Origin: Pseudomonas marincola
Lineage (GTDB): Bacteria; Pseudomonadota; Gammaproteobacteria; Pseudomonadales; Pseudomonadaceae
Direction: 5' to 3'
DNA: 64,000 bases
Assembly (NCBI RefSeq): GCF_900116605.1
Contig: NZ_FPBC01000001.1
Span: 620,001 to 684,000, forward strand
Shown here piece by piece: positions 9,009 to 17,581 of the stretch; positions within the stretch are counted from its first letter, which is position 1; each line of letters starts with the position of its first letter. Both the position numbers and the translations under genes were made by a program. A model generated the notes under the pieces. It searched no databases. It was not told the DNA's origin and worked only from the letters and a program-made list of their open reading frames with translations.

Positions 9009-9539
9009 AGATGGTTTCGCGTGTCTTCAGGTCGTACATACAGCTAGCGAGCCGCACTGAACAGCACACTTAAACGCGCTGTCACTGCATGAGGGGTCAC
9101 CTGACATAGGCAAATGGCAGATGCACGTCCTGATAGCCCGATTCGCTCCGAGCAGTTTCAACTCAGACGAAAAACTTTGCAAGTATTTACAACTCTACTT
9201 TTTTTAGCCGCAATCCGAACACAGGCCTACCGCTCACTACTTATAGATGTTTATTGGAAGCCAATACATCACCTCTACAGAGAGACCACAAATCACATAA
9301 ATAGTTGATTTTTATGTATTTTAAATAGAATAGCGATATCTGCCTGCCGTTTTCAGGCTGTCGAAAAACGGCCGATCCCCCCCTCATCACAGATGAGAAT
9401 ACACACCAACCAGTTGTAATTATTTGTTTGATTAGACTCTTTCTCTGCGCTATCTTGTGCCCGACCCGCCCTGCAATCGCAACACATTTGCAGCGCTCAA
9501 TCTTTGCGTTATGCACTTTCAAACACTCAGGAAACCGGC
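9009..9539. other. Divergent tctC / SDR promoter region, no gene
   Basis: No convincing coding frame is present. The stretch 9285-9335 is strongly AT-rich and contains CATAAA-N9-TTTATG, a possible tctC promoter or operator. The shared element at 9415-9433 lies about 105 bp before the SDR start. Promoters for both directions should lie here. Confidence 0.6.
9415..9433 (+). promoter_or_regulatory. Shared upstream element, copy 2 (SDR operon)
   Basis: TGTAATTATTTGTTTGATT differs at one of 19 positions from the element at 14312-14330 and matches most of the one at 4837-4854. Its position upstream of a catabolic operon suggests an operator. Confidence 0.55.
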
Positions 9540-10316
9540 ATGTTTAATGATCTGAAAAATAAGAAAGTCCTGGTCACTGGCTCCACCAAAGGCATTGGCC
9601 TGGCGGCAGCATTAGAATTTGCCAAACAAGGCGCCATCGTCGGCATTAACAGCCACCAGATGGACGCGGATGCAGAACAAGCGATTTCCCAATTTGAACA
9701 CCTGGGCGCAACTTTTGCCTACTTCCAGCACGACCTAAGCCGCAGCGACGAATGCGCTGCACTAGTAAGTGCGTTTGTTGAAAAATTTGGCGCTCTGGAC
9801 GTGCTGGTTAATAACGCTGGCGGCCTCGGGATTCGCGCCGGTCTGGAAAGTCTGGATGATGCAGCTTATGACCTGGTCTTTGATCTGAACATCCGCTCGG
9901 TAGTCATGACGACCAAATACGCGATCCCTCACCTTAAAGCCTCTGCTGCCTCGAGTGGCACAACCGCAGCGGTTATCAGCACCGGCTCAATTGCCGGCCG
10001 CGAAGGGGGTGGTCTGGGCGCTTGCCTTTACGGCGGCTCGAAAGCTGTGATTCATAACCTGCACCGCAACTGGGTGAAAGAATTCACCAGCAGCAATATC
10101 CGTTTCAACGTTGTCGCCCCGGGCACGATCGACACCGCGTTCCATGACGATAAAAGCCCTGAGCTTAAGGAAAAGATCCGCAATTCGATTCCAATGGCGC
10201 GCTTTGGCACCTCAGAAGAATGTGCCCCCACGTATCTGTTCCTGGCTTCACATCAGGCCAGTGGCTACATCACAGGGCAAGTGATTGACGTTAACGGCGG
10301 GCAGATGTGTCCGTAA
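9540..10316 (+). CDS. SDR-family oxidoreductase
   Basis: 258 aa from the ATG at 9540, preceded by AGGAAA. Classical short-chain dehydrogenase layout: NAD(P)-binding GSTKGIG (14-20), NNAGG (91-95), active-site Ser150 region and Tyr164-GGS-Lys168 (YxxxK), and a C-terminal GYITGQVIDVNGGQ. It catalyses NAD(P)-dependent oxidation of a hydroxyl or reduction of a ketone. It is first in a plus-strand operon with an aldehyde dehydrogenase and a keto-deoxy-sugar kinase, so it probably oxidises or reduces a sugar acid. An AAAAATAAG run at 9555-9563, just inside the coding region, is another possible Hfq/Crc site. Confidence 0.92.
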   Translation: MFNDLKNKKVLVTGSTKGIGLAAALEFAKQGAIVGINSHQMDADAEQAISQFEHLGATFAYFQHDLSRSDECAALVSAFVEKFGALDVLVNNAGGLGIRAGLESLDDAAYDLVFDLNIRSVVMTTKYAIPHLKASAASSGTTAAVISTGSIAGREGGGLGACLYGGSKAVIHNLHRNWVKEFTSSNIRFNVVAPGTIDTAFHDDKSPELKEKIRNSIPMARFGTSEECAPTYLFLASHQASGYITGQVIDVNGGQMCP

Positions 10317-10351
10317 TCGCTCGAAGCTCACAGAGCCAATAAGCGCTGTCA

Positions 10352-10374
10352 CGCCCCGGACACTCGCCGGGGCG
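10352..10374. other. GC-rich hairpin between SDR and aldehyde dehydrogenase genes
   Basis: CGCCCCGG-acactcg-CCGGGGCG forms an 8-bp perfect stem with no U-tract. Probably an mRNA processing or stability element inside the operon. Confidence 0.5.
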
Positions 10375-10400
10375 CCTCACTTCATTATCAGGACATTCAT

Positions 10401-11981
10401 ATGCATCTCCAAGGGCATCAGCTCATCGGCCAGCAGTCCATTGCTGCGTCTGGTAAACCGATTCACGCAGTGAACCCTGCCACTGGACAGCGCCTGGAAC
10501 CCGGCTACGCCAGTGGCGCCGCTCACGAAGTAGAACAAGCCTGTCAGCTGGCTTGGTCAGCGTTTGATGCGTATCGCGAGACAACGCTGAGTGCACGCGC
10601 TGATTTCCTTGAAACCATTGCACAACAGATCGAAGCCATTGGCGACGCACTGATCGAGCGCGCCATGCTAGAGACAGGTCTGCCCCGCGCCCGACTTGAA
10701 GGTGAGCGGGGTCGCACGTGTGGCCAACTGCGCTTGTTTGCCAGTGTTGTCCGCGCAGGCGAATGGCTTGATGTACGAATTGACCCGGCACAACCGGAAC
10801 GCAGCCCTCTGCCACGGGCAGACTTGCGCCAGCGCCAAATTGCACTCGGCCCAGTCGCTGTTTTCGGCGCCAGCAACTTTCCATTAGCCTTCTCGGTGGC
10901 CGGCGGAGATACCGCATCAGCACTGGCTGCTGGCTGCCCGGTCATTGTCAAAGCGCACTCCGCTCACCCCGGAACCTCGGAGCTGGTTGGCCGCGCTGTG
11001 CAACGTGCAGTTGCCCTGTGCGAACTGCCGGAGGGCGTGTTCTCACTGCTGTTTGGTGCCGGTAACGACCTTGGCCAAGCATTGATTACTGATCCGCGCA
11101 TTCAAGCCGTGGGCTTTACCGGCTCACGCAGTGGCGGGACCGCGCTGATGCAAACGGCCAATAACCGCCCACAACCCATCCCGGTTTATGCCGAGATGAG
11201 CAGTATCAATCCAGTGGTACTCATGCCATCGGCATTGGAAGGTCGTGCAGAAGCACTGGGGCAAGCGTTTGTAGCCTCGCTGAATATGGGCGCAGGCCAG
11301 TTCTGCACCAACCCGGGCTTGGTGCTTGCAGTAAAGAGTGAGCCTCTCGAGAGGTTTATCGCATCGGCGGCCAGCGTAGTGAAAGACAGCGCACCGCAAA
11401 CCATGCTGACCCCGGGCTTCTGCCAGGCCTACAGCAACGGACTTAAGCAACTGCAAGAAAGCGGCAAGGTCAGCGAGATCGCCTCAAGCAAGCTGCCGAC
11501 AGACTCTGCAAGCCCGTGCCATACCACGCTGTTTCGAGCGAGCGCTGCCGACTTCATCAGCCATGAATGCCTGCAAGCTGAGGTATTCGGTTCGTGCTCG
11601 CTGATTATCGAATGCGCCGACATGGCCCAATTACAGACCGTACTCGAGCACCTTGAAGGCCAGCTGACGGCCACTCTGCATATGGACGAAGCCGACCACA
11701 GCGCGGTGCGCGCATTGCTGCCGACGCTTGAGCGAAAGGCCGGAAGAATTCTCGCTAACGCTTGGCCTACCGGGGTTGAGGTGTGTCAGGCGATGGTTCA
11801 CGGCGGCCCTTGGCCCGCCACCTCCGACAGCCGGAGTACATCTGTGGGCAGCGCGGCTATCTATCGATTCCTGCGTCCCGTTTGCTATCAGGATTTGCCG
11901 CAAGCACTACTGCCAGAAGCCCTCAGAGACGACAACCCACTGTCCATCTCTCGCTTGCTCGATGGCGCGCGGCAGCAGTAA
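10401..11981 (+). CDS. Aldehyde dehydrogenase, 2-ketoglutarate-semialdehyde (2,5-dioxovalerate) type
   Basis: 526 aa with a good AGGAC ribosome site. ALDH superfamily residues are present: Lys184 ([13 protein letters not shown]), Glu265 ([11 protein letters not shown]) and catalytic Cys302 ([10 protein letters not shown]). The H-S-A-H-P-G-T-S and Y-A-E-M-S-S-I-N-P segments are typical of the NADP-dependent ketoglutarate-semialdehyde dehydrogenase group, which finishes non-phosphorylating breakdown of pentonates and hexarates to 2-oxoglutarate. The C-terminal [33 protein letters not shown] is also characteristic. The gene sits in a sugar-acid-like operon, which agrees. The exact aldehyde is inferred. 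Confidence 0.9.
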   Translation: MHLQGHQLIGQQSIAASGKPIHAVNPATGQRLEPGYASGAAHEVEQACQLAWSAFDAYRETTLSARADFLETIAQQIEAIGDALIERAMLETGLPRARLEGERGRTCGQLRLFASVVRAGEWLDVRIDPAQPERSPLPRADLRQRQIALGPVAVFGASNFPLAFSVAGGDTASALAAGCPVIVKAHSAHPGTSELVGRAVQRAVALCELPEGVFSLLFGAGNDLGQALITDPRIQAVGFTGSRSGGTALMQTANNRPQPIPVYAEMSSINPVVLMPSALEGRAEALGQAFVASLNMGAGQFCTNPGLVLAVKSEPLERFIASAASVVKDSAPQTMLTPGFCQAYSNGLKQLQESGKVSEIASSKLPTDSASPCHTTLFRASAADFISHECLQAEVFGSCSLIIECADMAQLQTVLEHLEGQLTATLHMDEADHSAVRALLPTLERKAGRILANAWPTGVEVCQAMVHGGPWPATSDSRSTSVGSAAIYRFLRPVCYQDLPQALLPEALRDDNPLSISRLLDGARQQ

Positions 11982-11994
11982 ACACAGGTCTTGG

Positions 11995-12037
11995 CGCAGC
12001 CGTTCACGTGCACTGTCGCTGCATGTGAACGGCTGCG
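11995..12037. other. Long 18-bp-stem hairpin after the aldehyde dehydrogenase gene
   Basis: CGCAGCCGTTCACGTGCA pairs with TGCATGTGAACGGCTGCG across a 7-base loop, with one G-U pair. It starts 14 bp after the stop codon. No U-tract follows, so partial termination or 3'-end protection within the operon is more likely than complete termination. Confidence 0.65.
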
Positions 12038-12111
12038 TTAAGGATTCAGACACCTGAGAAACCCGAGCCCTCATAGATTCCCCATCCGCAGAATCAAGCA
12101 GGGGCGCGGTC

Positions 12112-13041
12112 ATGACAATCGCTGGACGTCGTATGTCACATGCACAGCCCACATTGGATGCCTTCGCAGCAAGCAGCAACGGGCTCGGCCTTGAGCCGCA
12201 TAGTGCATACCAAGGCACATCCATCGCCTTCTGCACCTCAGCCTTAGGCACCCTGCCCCGCTCGCAGCAGATTCAACTCGCGTTGCTGCAACAATTGAAA
12301 GCGGCCGGCGTAGAAACTGTTGAAATAAGCCGAAAGTCATTACCGCAGACATTCAGGGAGTTTCAGGGTCTGGGCCGGGCGTGCAGGATCACAGGGCTGC
12401 AGGTTATCTATCACGCGGACGACACCCTGTGGAATGCTGGCTTTATCTCAGCAAGCCTTAACACACGCCTGGCTGAAGCCGCTGCACTAGGCGCACAGGC
12501 AATCAAACTTTCACTCGGCCACTACCCGGGAAAACTGGCCGCAGGCTGGCCTCAACTGTTCAAACAGTTCAACCGCCCTGCTCAGCCTCTGGTATGGCTC
12601 GAGAACGATAAAACACTGGGTGGCGGCAGCCTCAACCCGCTGCAAAACTGCCTGAATGACGCCGCCTCTATGGGTTTTACCCTCGGCATGGCCTTTAACA
12701 CGGCTAACTGGCACTGGTGTGGTGTAGACCCATTGCTTGCCGCGAAACGCCTGGCCAGATATGTCCGCCAGTTAGCCTGTCTAAATCTGGAGCACACCTG
12801 CACAGCCCTGAGCAGCGAAACAGCCAGTGTAGGGTGCTGCCAACTGCACCAGCTCTTGCCTGAGCTAAGCCATGTTTCAACACTAACAATTGAGCAATCA
12901 CTCAATGCCTCAGCCCAGCACAATGATCAACTCAGGCGTACAAACCCACTGAGTGATTGTATGACTGAGCACATTAAATACTTTCGTGCTCTGACTCACA
13001 GGGCTGAGCTAACGAGCCTTCGCTGTGCAAAAGCTCAATAA
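12112..13041 (+). CDS. TIM-barrel sugar isomerase/epimerase-like protein
   Basis: 309 aa. Weak but recognisable xylose isomerase-like/AP-endonuclease-2 fold features: a repeated pattern of short hydrophobic strands and helices, LQQLKAAGVETVEISRKSL near the start, AAALGAQAIKLSLGHYP in the middle, LVWLENDKTLGGGSLNPLQN, then GFTLGMAFNTANWHWCGVDP, where metal ligands of the family usually lie. No sharper family is recognised. It lies between the aldehyde dehydrogenase and the kinase genes and may isomerise a keto-sugar acid. The start has AGGGG upstream at slightly long spacing; an ATG at 12133 is an alternative. Confidence 0.65.
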   Translation: MTIAGRRMSHAQPTLDAFAASSNGLGLEPHSAYQGTSIAFCTSALGTLPRSQQIQLALLQQLKAAGVETVEISRKSLPQTFREFQGLGRACRITGLQVIYHADDTLWNAGFISASLNTRLAEAAALGAQAIKLSLGHYPGKLAAGWPQLFKQFNRPAQPLVWLENDKTLGGGSLNPLQNCLNDAASMGFTLGMAFNTANWHWCGVDPLLAAKRLARYVRQLACLNLEHTCTALSSETASVGCCQLHQLLPELSHVSTLTIEQSLNASAQHNDQLRRTNPLSDCMTEHIKYFRALTHRAELTSLRCAKAQ

Positions 13042-13077
13042 CCCAATAGAAAAACAAGAACCTGTTGAAGGACGAAA

Positions 13078-14109
13078 TTGAGCATGCACAACTCCGCGTT
13101 CTCGATAACCAGAAAAAAACCTAACGCCCCCGAAATCATCACCTTTGGCGAGGCCATGGCCTTGTTGATTGCACAGTCAACGGGCGATCTTGCAGAAGTC
13201 GAGCATTTCGAACGCCGAATTGCAGGCGCCGACACCAACGTGGCCATCGGCCTGGCAAGGCTTGGCTTTCACGTGGGCTGGCTGAGCCGGGTGGGCAGCG
13301 ACAGCTTGGGTCGCTATATCCGCAAGACCCTTGAGGACGAAGGCCTGGATTGCCAACACATGCGCACGGACCCAAACCTGGCGACCGGGATAATGTTCAA
13401 GTCCCGAGCCGAGGGAGCGGCAGACCCCAGCGTTGAATACTTCCGCAAAGGCAGCGCTGCCAGCGCGCTCTCCCCTGACGATGCCCGGGATCTGGACTTT
13501 ACATCACTGCGCCACTTGCACGTTACGGGCATCCCCCCTGCGCTTTCCGACTCATGCTTGGCGCTCACTCAGCACATGCAGGAAAACGCACGGCGGGCAG
13601 GTGCGAGCATATCCTTCGACCCTAATTTACGCCCAAGCCTTTGGCGCAATGAGGCGTATATGCGCACCACGCTAAACGCAATCGCCAGCAACGCGGATTG
13701 GGTGCTGCCCGGCTTGGCAGAGGGCCAATTATTAAGCGGCTACGAAAAACCAGAAGACATTGCCAACTTCTACCTGGACCGTGGCTGCAAAGCCGTGATC
13801 ATCAAGCTGGGGAGTGAAGGCAGCTTTTACCGCGGCGTACTTGAAGGCGCACTGACAGACACGGTCATGCCTGGCATTGAAGTCGACACCGTGGTCGACA
13901 CTGTCGGCGCTGGAGATGGCTTTGCCGTGGGCGTGATAAGCGCGCTGCTAGATGGATTGTCGCCTGCGAGAGCCCTACTGCGCGGCAACTTGATCGGCGC
14001 TCAGGCCGTTCAGGTGTCCGGCGACATGGAAGGTTTACCAACCCGCCAGATACTGCAAACGCTGGAACATACAGCCAATGCACAGCAAAGAGACAGAGCT
14101 AAATGCTAA
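13078..14109 (+). CDS. kdgK: 2-keto-3-deoxygluconate-type sugar kinase (PfkB family)
   Basis: About 343 aa. The N-terminus EIITFGEAMALLIA, the substrate loop RRIAGADTNVAIGLARLGF and the C-terminal ATP/anion-hole motif VDTVGAGDGFAVG, with the catalytic Asp in GAGD, define a PfkB (ribokinase) kinase. The GEAM start, the VEYFRKGSAAS stretch and FDPNLRPSLW are typical of KDG kinases, which make 2-keto-3-deoxy-6-phosphogluconate for the Entner-Doudoroff aldolase. GAAGGA is well placed for a TTG at 13078; the ATG at 13084 has longer spacing. AAAAACAA at 13050-13057 is another possible Hfq/Crc site. The sugar specificity (gluco or galacto) is not decided. Confidence 0.85.
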   Translation: MSMHNSAFSITRKKPNAPEIITFGEAMALLIAQSTGDLAEVEHFERRIAGADTNVAIGLARLGFHVGWLSRVGSDSLGRYIRKTLEDEGLDCQHMRTDPNLATGIMFKSRAEGAADPSVEYFRKGSAASALSPDDARDLDFTSLRHLHVTGIPPALSDSCLALTQHMQENARRAGASISFDPNLRPSLWRNEAYMRTTLNAIASNADWVLPGLAEGQLLSGYEKPEDIANFYLDRGCKAVIIKLGSEGSFYRGVLEGALTDTVMPGIEVDTVVDTVGAGDGFAVGVISALLDGLSPARALLRGNLIGAQAVQVSGDMEGLPTRQILQTLEHTANAQQRDRAKC

Positions 14110-14311
14110 AGCGAGAGCGCTAACAAGCAATAATAATTACAAATAAACTCAAATCTGCTGTTTATGTATGCAGACAGCACCTTGCACCCCGAATTCACGA
14201 TCAAACACTCACAGCGGCCGTACGCAAAACCCCAGATAAATCAGGCCTCTCCTTCGGCTAGAGCACTTCAACAGCGAAATGTTGGCGTCATAATCAAGGC
14301 CACTGAAAAGA

Positions 14312-14330
14312 TGTAAATATTTGTTTGATT
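14312..14330 (+). promoter_or_regulatory. Shared upstream element, copy 3 (RraA-like gene)
   Basis: TGTAAATATTTGTTTGATT differs at one of 19 positions from the element at 9415-9433. It lies 60 bp before the RraA-like start codon in a 281-bp gap, indicating a second promoter in this gene series. Confidence 0.55.
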
Positions 14331-14390
14331 TGTTAAAAATTCGCACTTATAGTTTGTCCAGTACACCCACTGCCTCCAATGGAAACCGAT

Positions 14391-15125
14391 ATGAGTGCAA
14401 CTGATCACACCCCAAGCAAAACCTTATCCAGTTCAGCCAAAGCAGGCTTGATGCGCGCGTCCACTGCGTCGCTGCACACCATCCTGTTCAAGCGTGGTCT
14501 GCGAAACACCTTCATTCAGGGCGTAAGCAAAATTAACCAGGGCGCTGTGAAAATGGTCGGCCAGGCATTCACCCTGCGTTACATCCCGGCCCGCGAAGAC
14601 ATCGATACAGTTGCAGCCTTCAAAGACCCTAAACACCCACAGCGAGTCGCTGTAGAAACGGTTCCCGAAGGGATGATCTTGGTCAATGACTGCCGTCAGG
14701 ATGCAACAGCAGCCAGCGCAGGCAGCATTTTGCTGACGCGCCTTGATTATCGTAAGTGCGCGGGCTTTGTGTCCGATGCCGGCATCCGCGATTCAGAGCA
14801 CGCGGCAACCATGAGCATGCCGATTTTTTGCGCCAAGGCCAGCGCCCCAACCAACCTGACCAAGCACCATGGTGTGGATATTCAGGTGCCAATCGGTTGC
14901 GGCGGTGTTGCCGTTTTCCCCGGTGACGTGTTGGTCGGCGACCATGACGGCGTCATTGTTATTCCACTGGAAATTGCAGAAGACGTCGCCGAAGAAGCCA
15001 TGAGAATGGAAGCGTTCGAAGATTACGTTCTTGAAAAAGTACGCACCGGCACTCCGGTTATAGGGCTGTATCCACCAAGCGAAGAAGCCCAGGCGGAATA
15101 CAAGCGTTATGTAGAGAGCCGCTAA
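14391..15125 (+). CDS. RraA/HMG-aldolase-family protein
   Basis: 244 aa from the ATG at 14391 (GGAAA upstream); an ATG at 14379 has no ribosome site. The family core is clear: GQAFTLRYIPA, GMILVNDC, GSILLTRLDYRKCAGFVSDAGIRD and the C-terminal VLVGDHDGVIVIP. Arg133-Asp134 in GIRD is the pair that binds metal and substrate in the 4-hydroxy-4-methyl-2-oxoglutarate/4-carboxy-4-hydroxy-2-oxoadipate aldolases. An enzymatic aldolase or decarboxylase role is therefore more likely than RNase E inhibition. The chain is longer than E. coli RraA (161 aa). In this locus it could cleave a keto-acid intermediate. The substrate is unknown. Confidence 0.85.
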   Translation: MSATDHTPSKTLSSSAKAGLMRASTASLHTILFKRGLRNTFIQGVSKINQGAVKMVGQAFTLRYIPAREDIDTVAAFKDPKHPQRVAVETVPEGMILVNDCRQDATAASAGSILLTRLDYRKCAGFVSDAGIRDSEHAATMSMPIFCAKASAPTNLTKHHGVDIQVPIGCGGVAVFPGDVLVGDHDGVIVIPLEIAEDVAEEAMRMEAFEDYVLEKVRTGTPVIGLYPPSEEAQAEYKRYVESR

Positions 15126-15585
15126 TCACAAGCTGAATCAGCACCCGAAAACACATAATAAAAATACAGGTGAACCTCACCATGACACTGTTTACCGCAA
15201 CGCCTTTGTCACGTCATGCCAGACGTCTACCCAGCGCCAAACCTAAACATACATCAGCCCCCATCGGGCACATGAAGTGTCCTGTCGTTCACCGTATTTC
15301 TATTCAACGCTCATCTCGTTTCAGCCTCAGCCCGCTGCACAGAATGGAGATGCTCAGCCGCAGAAATGTGGTCAGCACTTTACTTCATCAAACGTGCCTG
15401 TACTCACTTGAGCCAAACGGCTCAGGGTTACCCATTCAGCTAGCACCGGGTTAAGTCGCGCTAAAAACTTGTCGGATACCCGACATTTCTGCCGCCCTGT
15501 AAGGGCAACCCCAACGCACCCCCTATTCATCTTGCCAAATATGGCGAGACGGGGGCGCCTGTTTAAAAATCGGAGCAATACAATA
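15126..15585. other. Intergenic region upstream of oprD, no supported gene
   Basis: 460 bp. A 94-codon open frame (15170-15454) has no recognisable domain and a composition unlike the neighbours, so it was not called. The last 40 bp hold the oprD ribosome site CGGAG (15571-15575). The A-rich stretch AAAAACAAC (15591-15599), just inside oprD, resembles an Hfq/Crc site. Confidence 0.5.
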
Positions 15586-16485
15586 ATGACAAAAACAACA
15601 TCCCGCTCACTGGTGGTTCTGGCCGCAAGCAGCCTGGCATTAACGGTGCCGCTTGCCAGCCAGGCTGAAGGTTTTACAGATGATGCAAAGGTAACCGTGG
15701 GCCTGCGCAACTACTACATCAACCGCAACTTCACTAATCCGGCCTACCCGCAGTCGCAAGCAGAAGAGTGGACGCAAAGTTTAATTATTGATGCCCGCTC
15801 AGGCTTCACTCAGGGCACCGTAGGTTTCGGTGTTGATGTGCTGGGCCTCGGCGCGATCAAGCTTGATGGCGGTCGCGGCTCGCGGGGCACACAACTATTG
15901 CCCGTACACGACGATGGCCGACCAGCCGACAGCTTCGGCCGCCTTGGGGTTGCGGGTAAGGCACGCCTCTCCAAAACTGAATTGAAGGTGGGCGAATGGA
16001 TGCCTGTGTTGCCGATCCTGCGCTCGGATGACGGCCGCTCCCTGCCGCAAACATTCCAGGGCGGCCAACTTACATCTGCAGAGATCACGGACTTGACGCT
16101 TTACGGCGGCCAATTTCGCGCTAACAGCCCCCGAAATGATGCCAGCATGGAAGACATGAGCTACAAGAACGGCAGCTCAGATCGATTCAATTTTGCAGGT
16201 GGTGAATACTCATTCAACGACAAGCGCACACTGGTAGGCGCTTGGTACGCCCAACTGGAAGATGTCTACAACCAACAGTATTACAACCTGGTTCACAGCG
16301 AACCTGTTGGCGATTGGGTGCTTGGCGCCAACCTCGGCTACTTCAACGGCGAAGACGATGGCAGTGCACTGGCTGGTGCGCTGGACAACCAAACCTACTC
16401 CGGCCTGCTCTCTGCCAAAACTGGCAACCATGCGTTCTTTATTGGCTTGCAAGAAGTCAGCGGTGACAGCGGTTGGGTCAATTAG
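15586..16485 (+). pseudogene. OprD-family outer-membrane porin, C-terminally truncated
   Basis: 299 aa against about 420-445 for OprD family members. The signal peptide is MTKTTSRSLVVLAASSLALTVPLASQA-EGF. The barrel start is typical (DDAKVTVGLRNYYINRNF, AEEWTQSLIIDARSGFTQGTVGFGVDVLGLGAIKLDGG, GRLGVAGKARLSKTELKVGEW). The frame ends at a TAG right after SGDSGWVN. In intact members the chain goes on for roughly 100 residues with the last strands and a terminal aromatic residue needed for BAM assembly. The next 108 bp before the LysR gene do not encode those strands in an obvious way. A 3' deletion is the simplest reading. The porin, probably the uptake pore for the acid degraded here, is likely non-functional. 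Confidence 0.8.
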
Positions 16486-16563
16486 TTAAAATGGCCACTG
16501 CTACGGCCACAGCACCTGAGCGTTCAAGCCCACTGATTACTTAGCGATTAATGGGTTGACTCA

Positions 16564-16595
16564 GATGCTGAAAATACTTGGTTTCAGTCAGCATC
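16564..16595. terminator. Hairpin between oprD remnant and LysR gene
   Basis: GATGCTG...CAGCATC with additional AAA/TTT pairing forms a stem-loop at the convergent gene ends, touching the LysR stop codon. A possible bidirectional terminator without a strong U-tract. Confidence 0.35.
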
Positions 16596-17496
16596 ACTCA
16601 CCCATAAATTCAACAATTTTTGCCCGCAGCCAACGCTCGGCGCAGTCGTTATCTTGAGCGCTGCTCCAGGCCATCGACAGCTTCGACTGGGCAATTTCAA
16701 ATGGCGGCGGCTCAGCACGTAAACCGCCGCCTGCAACCAGTTCGGCAGCGGCATAGTCAGGCACGGTCGCGAGCAGTTCGGAACCGGCGAGCAACGAGCG
16801 CAAGCCATTAAATTGTGGCACTGCCAGCACCACATTACGGGCCCGGCCGATACGCGCGAAGTCGCGGTCGATATTGCCGCACAAGTCACCAGAAAACGAC
16901 ACAAGTGCATGCGGCCTGCAGCAGTATTCCTCTAATGTCAGCGGGCCTGGCCGGTCATCTGCACGCAGGACCATGGTGTTGATTGAGCGCAATGTTCGGC
17001 ATTTTGCGTTAGCCGGCAGGTTCATCACGTAGCTGACACCCACTGAAATCTCACCCGACTCTAATTGCCCGGGCATCAACAAAAAGTTTGTCCGCCGAAT
17101 GACCACAACAAGGTTGGGCGCTTCCTGCCGGAGGTTGTTGAGTAGCGGCGGCAACAGCCCGCACTCAACGTCATCCGAAAGGCCAATGCGCAAAGTCAGC
17201 TTGCTGCTGGCTGGGTCGAACTCCTGCGCATAACTCAGCGCGTTGGACATCGAGTCCAGAGCGGGACGCAATTGCTCAAATATTTCCAGCGCACGCTTAG
17301 TCGGCTCCATTGTGCGGCCGGTACGGATAAGTAATTGATCATTGAAGAAATCCCTGAGGCGGAGCAGTGCATTACTTATTGCCGGCTGTCCGAGAAACAG
17401 CTTCTCGGCCGTGCGGGTCAGATTGCGCTCAAGCATCAGCACTTCAAAGATGATTAACAGGTGAAGATCCACCTTGCGCATATCATTGCGATTCAT
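16594..17496 (-). CDS. LysR-family regulator, MexT paralog
   Basis: 300 aa. The N-terminal helix-turn-helix (about residues 9-68; NLTRTAEKLFLGQPAISNAL) and LysR substrate domain are clear. It is colinear with the MexT protein encoded at 31974-32888, sharing AEKLFLGQPAIS, RIGLSDDVE-GLLPPL, SGEISVGV-Y, RPHALVSF-GDL and VVLAVPQFN. It is therefore in the MexT subgroup rather than a generic LysR. It lies 85 bp downstream of ycaC on the same strand and may control the cluster at 17.6-24.6 kb. Unlike mexT it is not next to an efflux operon. The effector is unknown. Confidence 0.92.
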   Translation of the reverse strand: MNRNDMRKVDLHLLIIFEVLMLERNLTRTAEKLFLGQPAISNALLRLRDFFNDQLLIRTGRTMEPTKRALEIFEQLRPALDSMSNALSYAQEFDPASSKLTLRIGLSDDVECGLLPPLLNNLRQEAPNLVVVIRRTNFLLMPGQLESGEISVGVSYVMNLPANAKCRTLRSINTMVLRADDRPGPLTLEEYCCRPHALVSFSGDLCGNIDRDFARIGRARNVVLAVPQFNGLRSLLAGSELLATVPDYAAAELVAGGGLRAEPPPFEIAQSKLSMAWSSAQDNDCAERWLRAKIVEFMGE

Positions 17497-17551
17497 CGCA
17501 TAAATCTCCGCAACCGAAAAAACTGCAACCGTGGATACAGCTAAACGACAT

Positions 17552-17575
17552 GGCGCCGACCCGAAGGCCGGCGCC
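17552..17575. terminator. Hairpin with UUCG-type loop after ycaC
   Basis: On the minus strand GGCGCCGGCC-ttcg-GGTCGGCGCC forms a 10-bp stem closed by a TTCG tetraloop, 6 bp after the ycaC stop codon. It lacks a long U-tract, so a weak terminator or 3'-end stabiliser. Confidence 0.55.
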
Positions 17576-17581
17576 GCTATT

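Noticed and set aside
14391-15125. Naming the gene rraA (RNase E inhibitor)
   Set aside because: The chain is longer than RraA and carries the Arg-Asp aldolase pair; context is catabolic.
15170-15454. 94-codon open frame between the RraA-like and oprD genes
   Set aside because: No domain, no good ribosome site for its first start, composition unlike neighbours; treated as non-coding.
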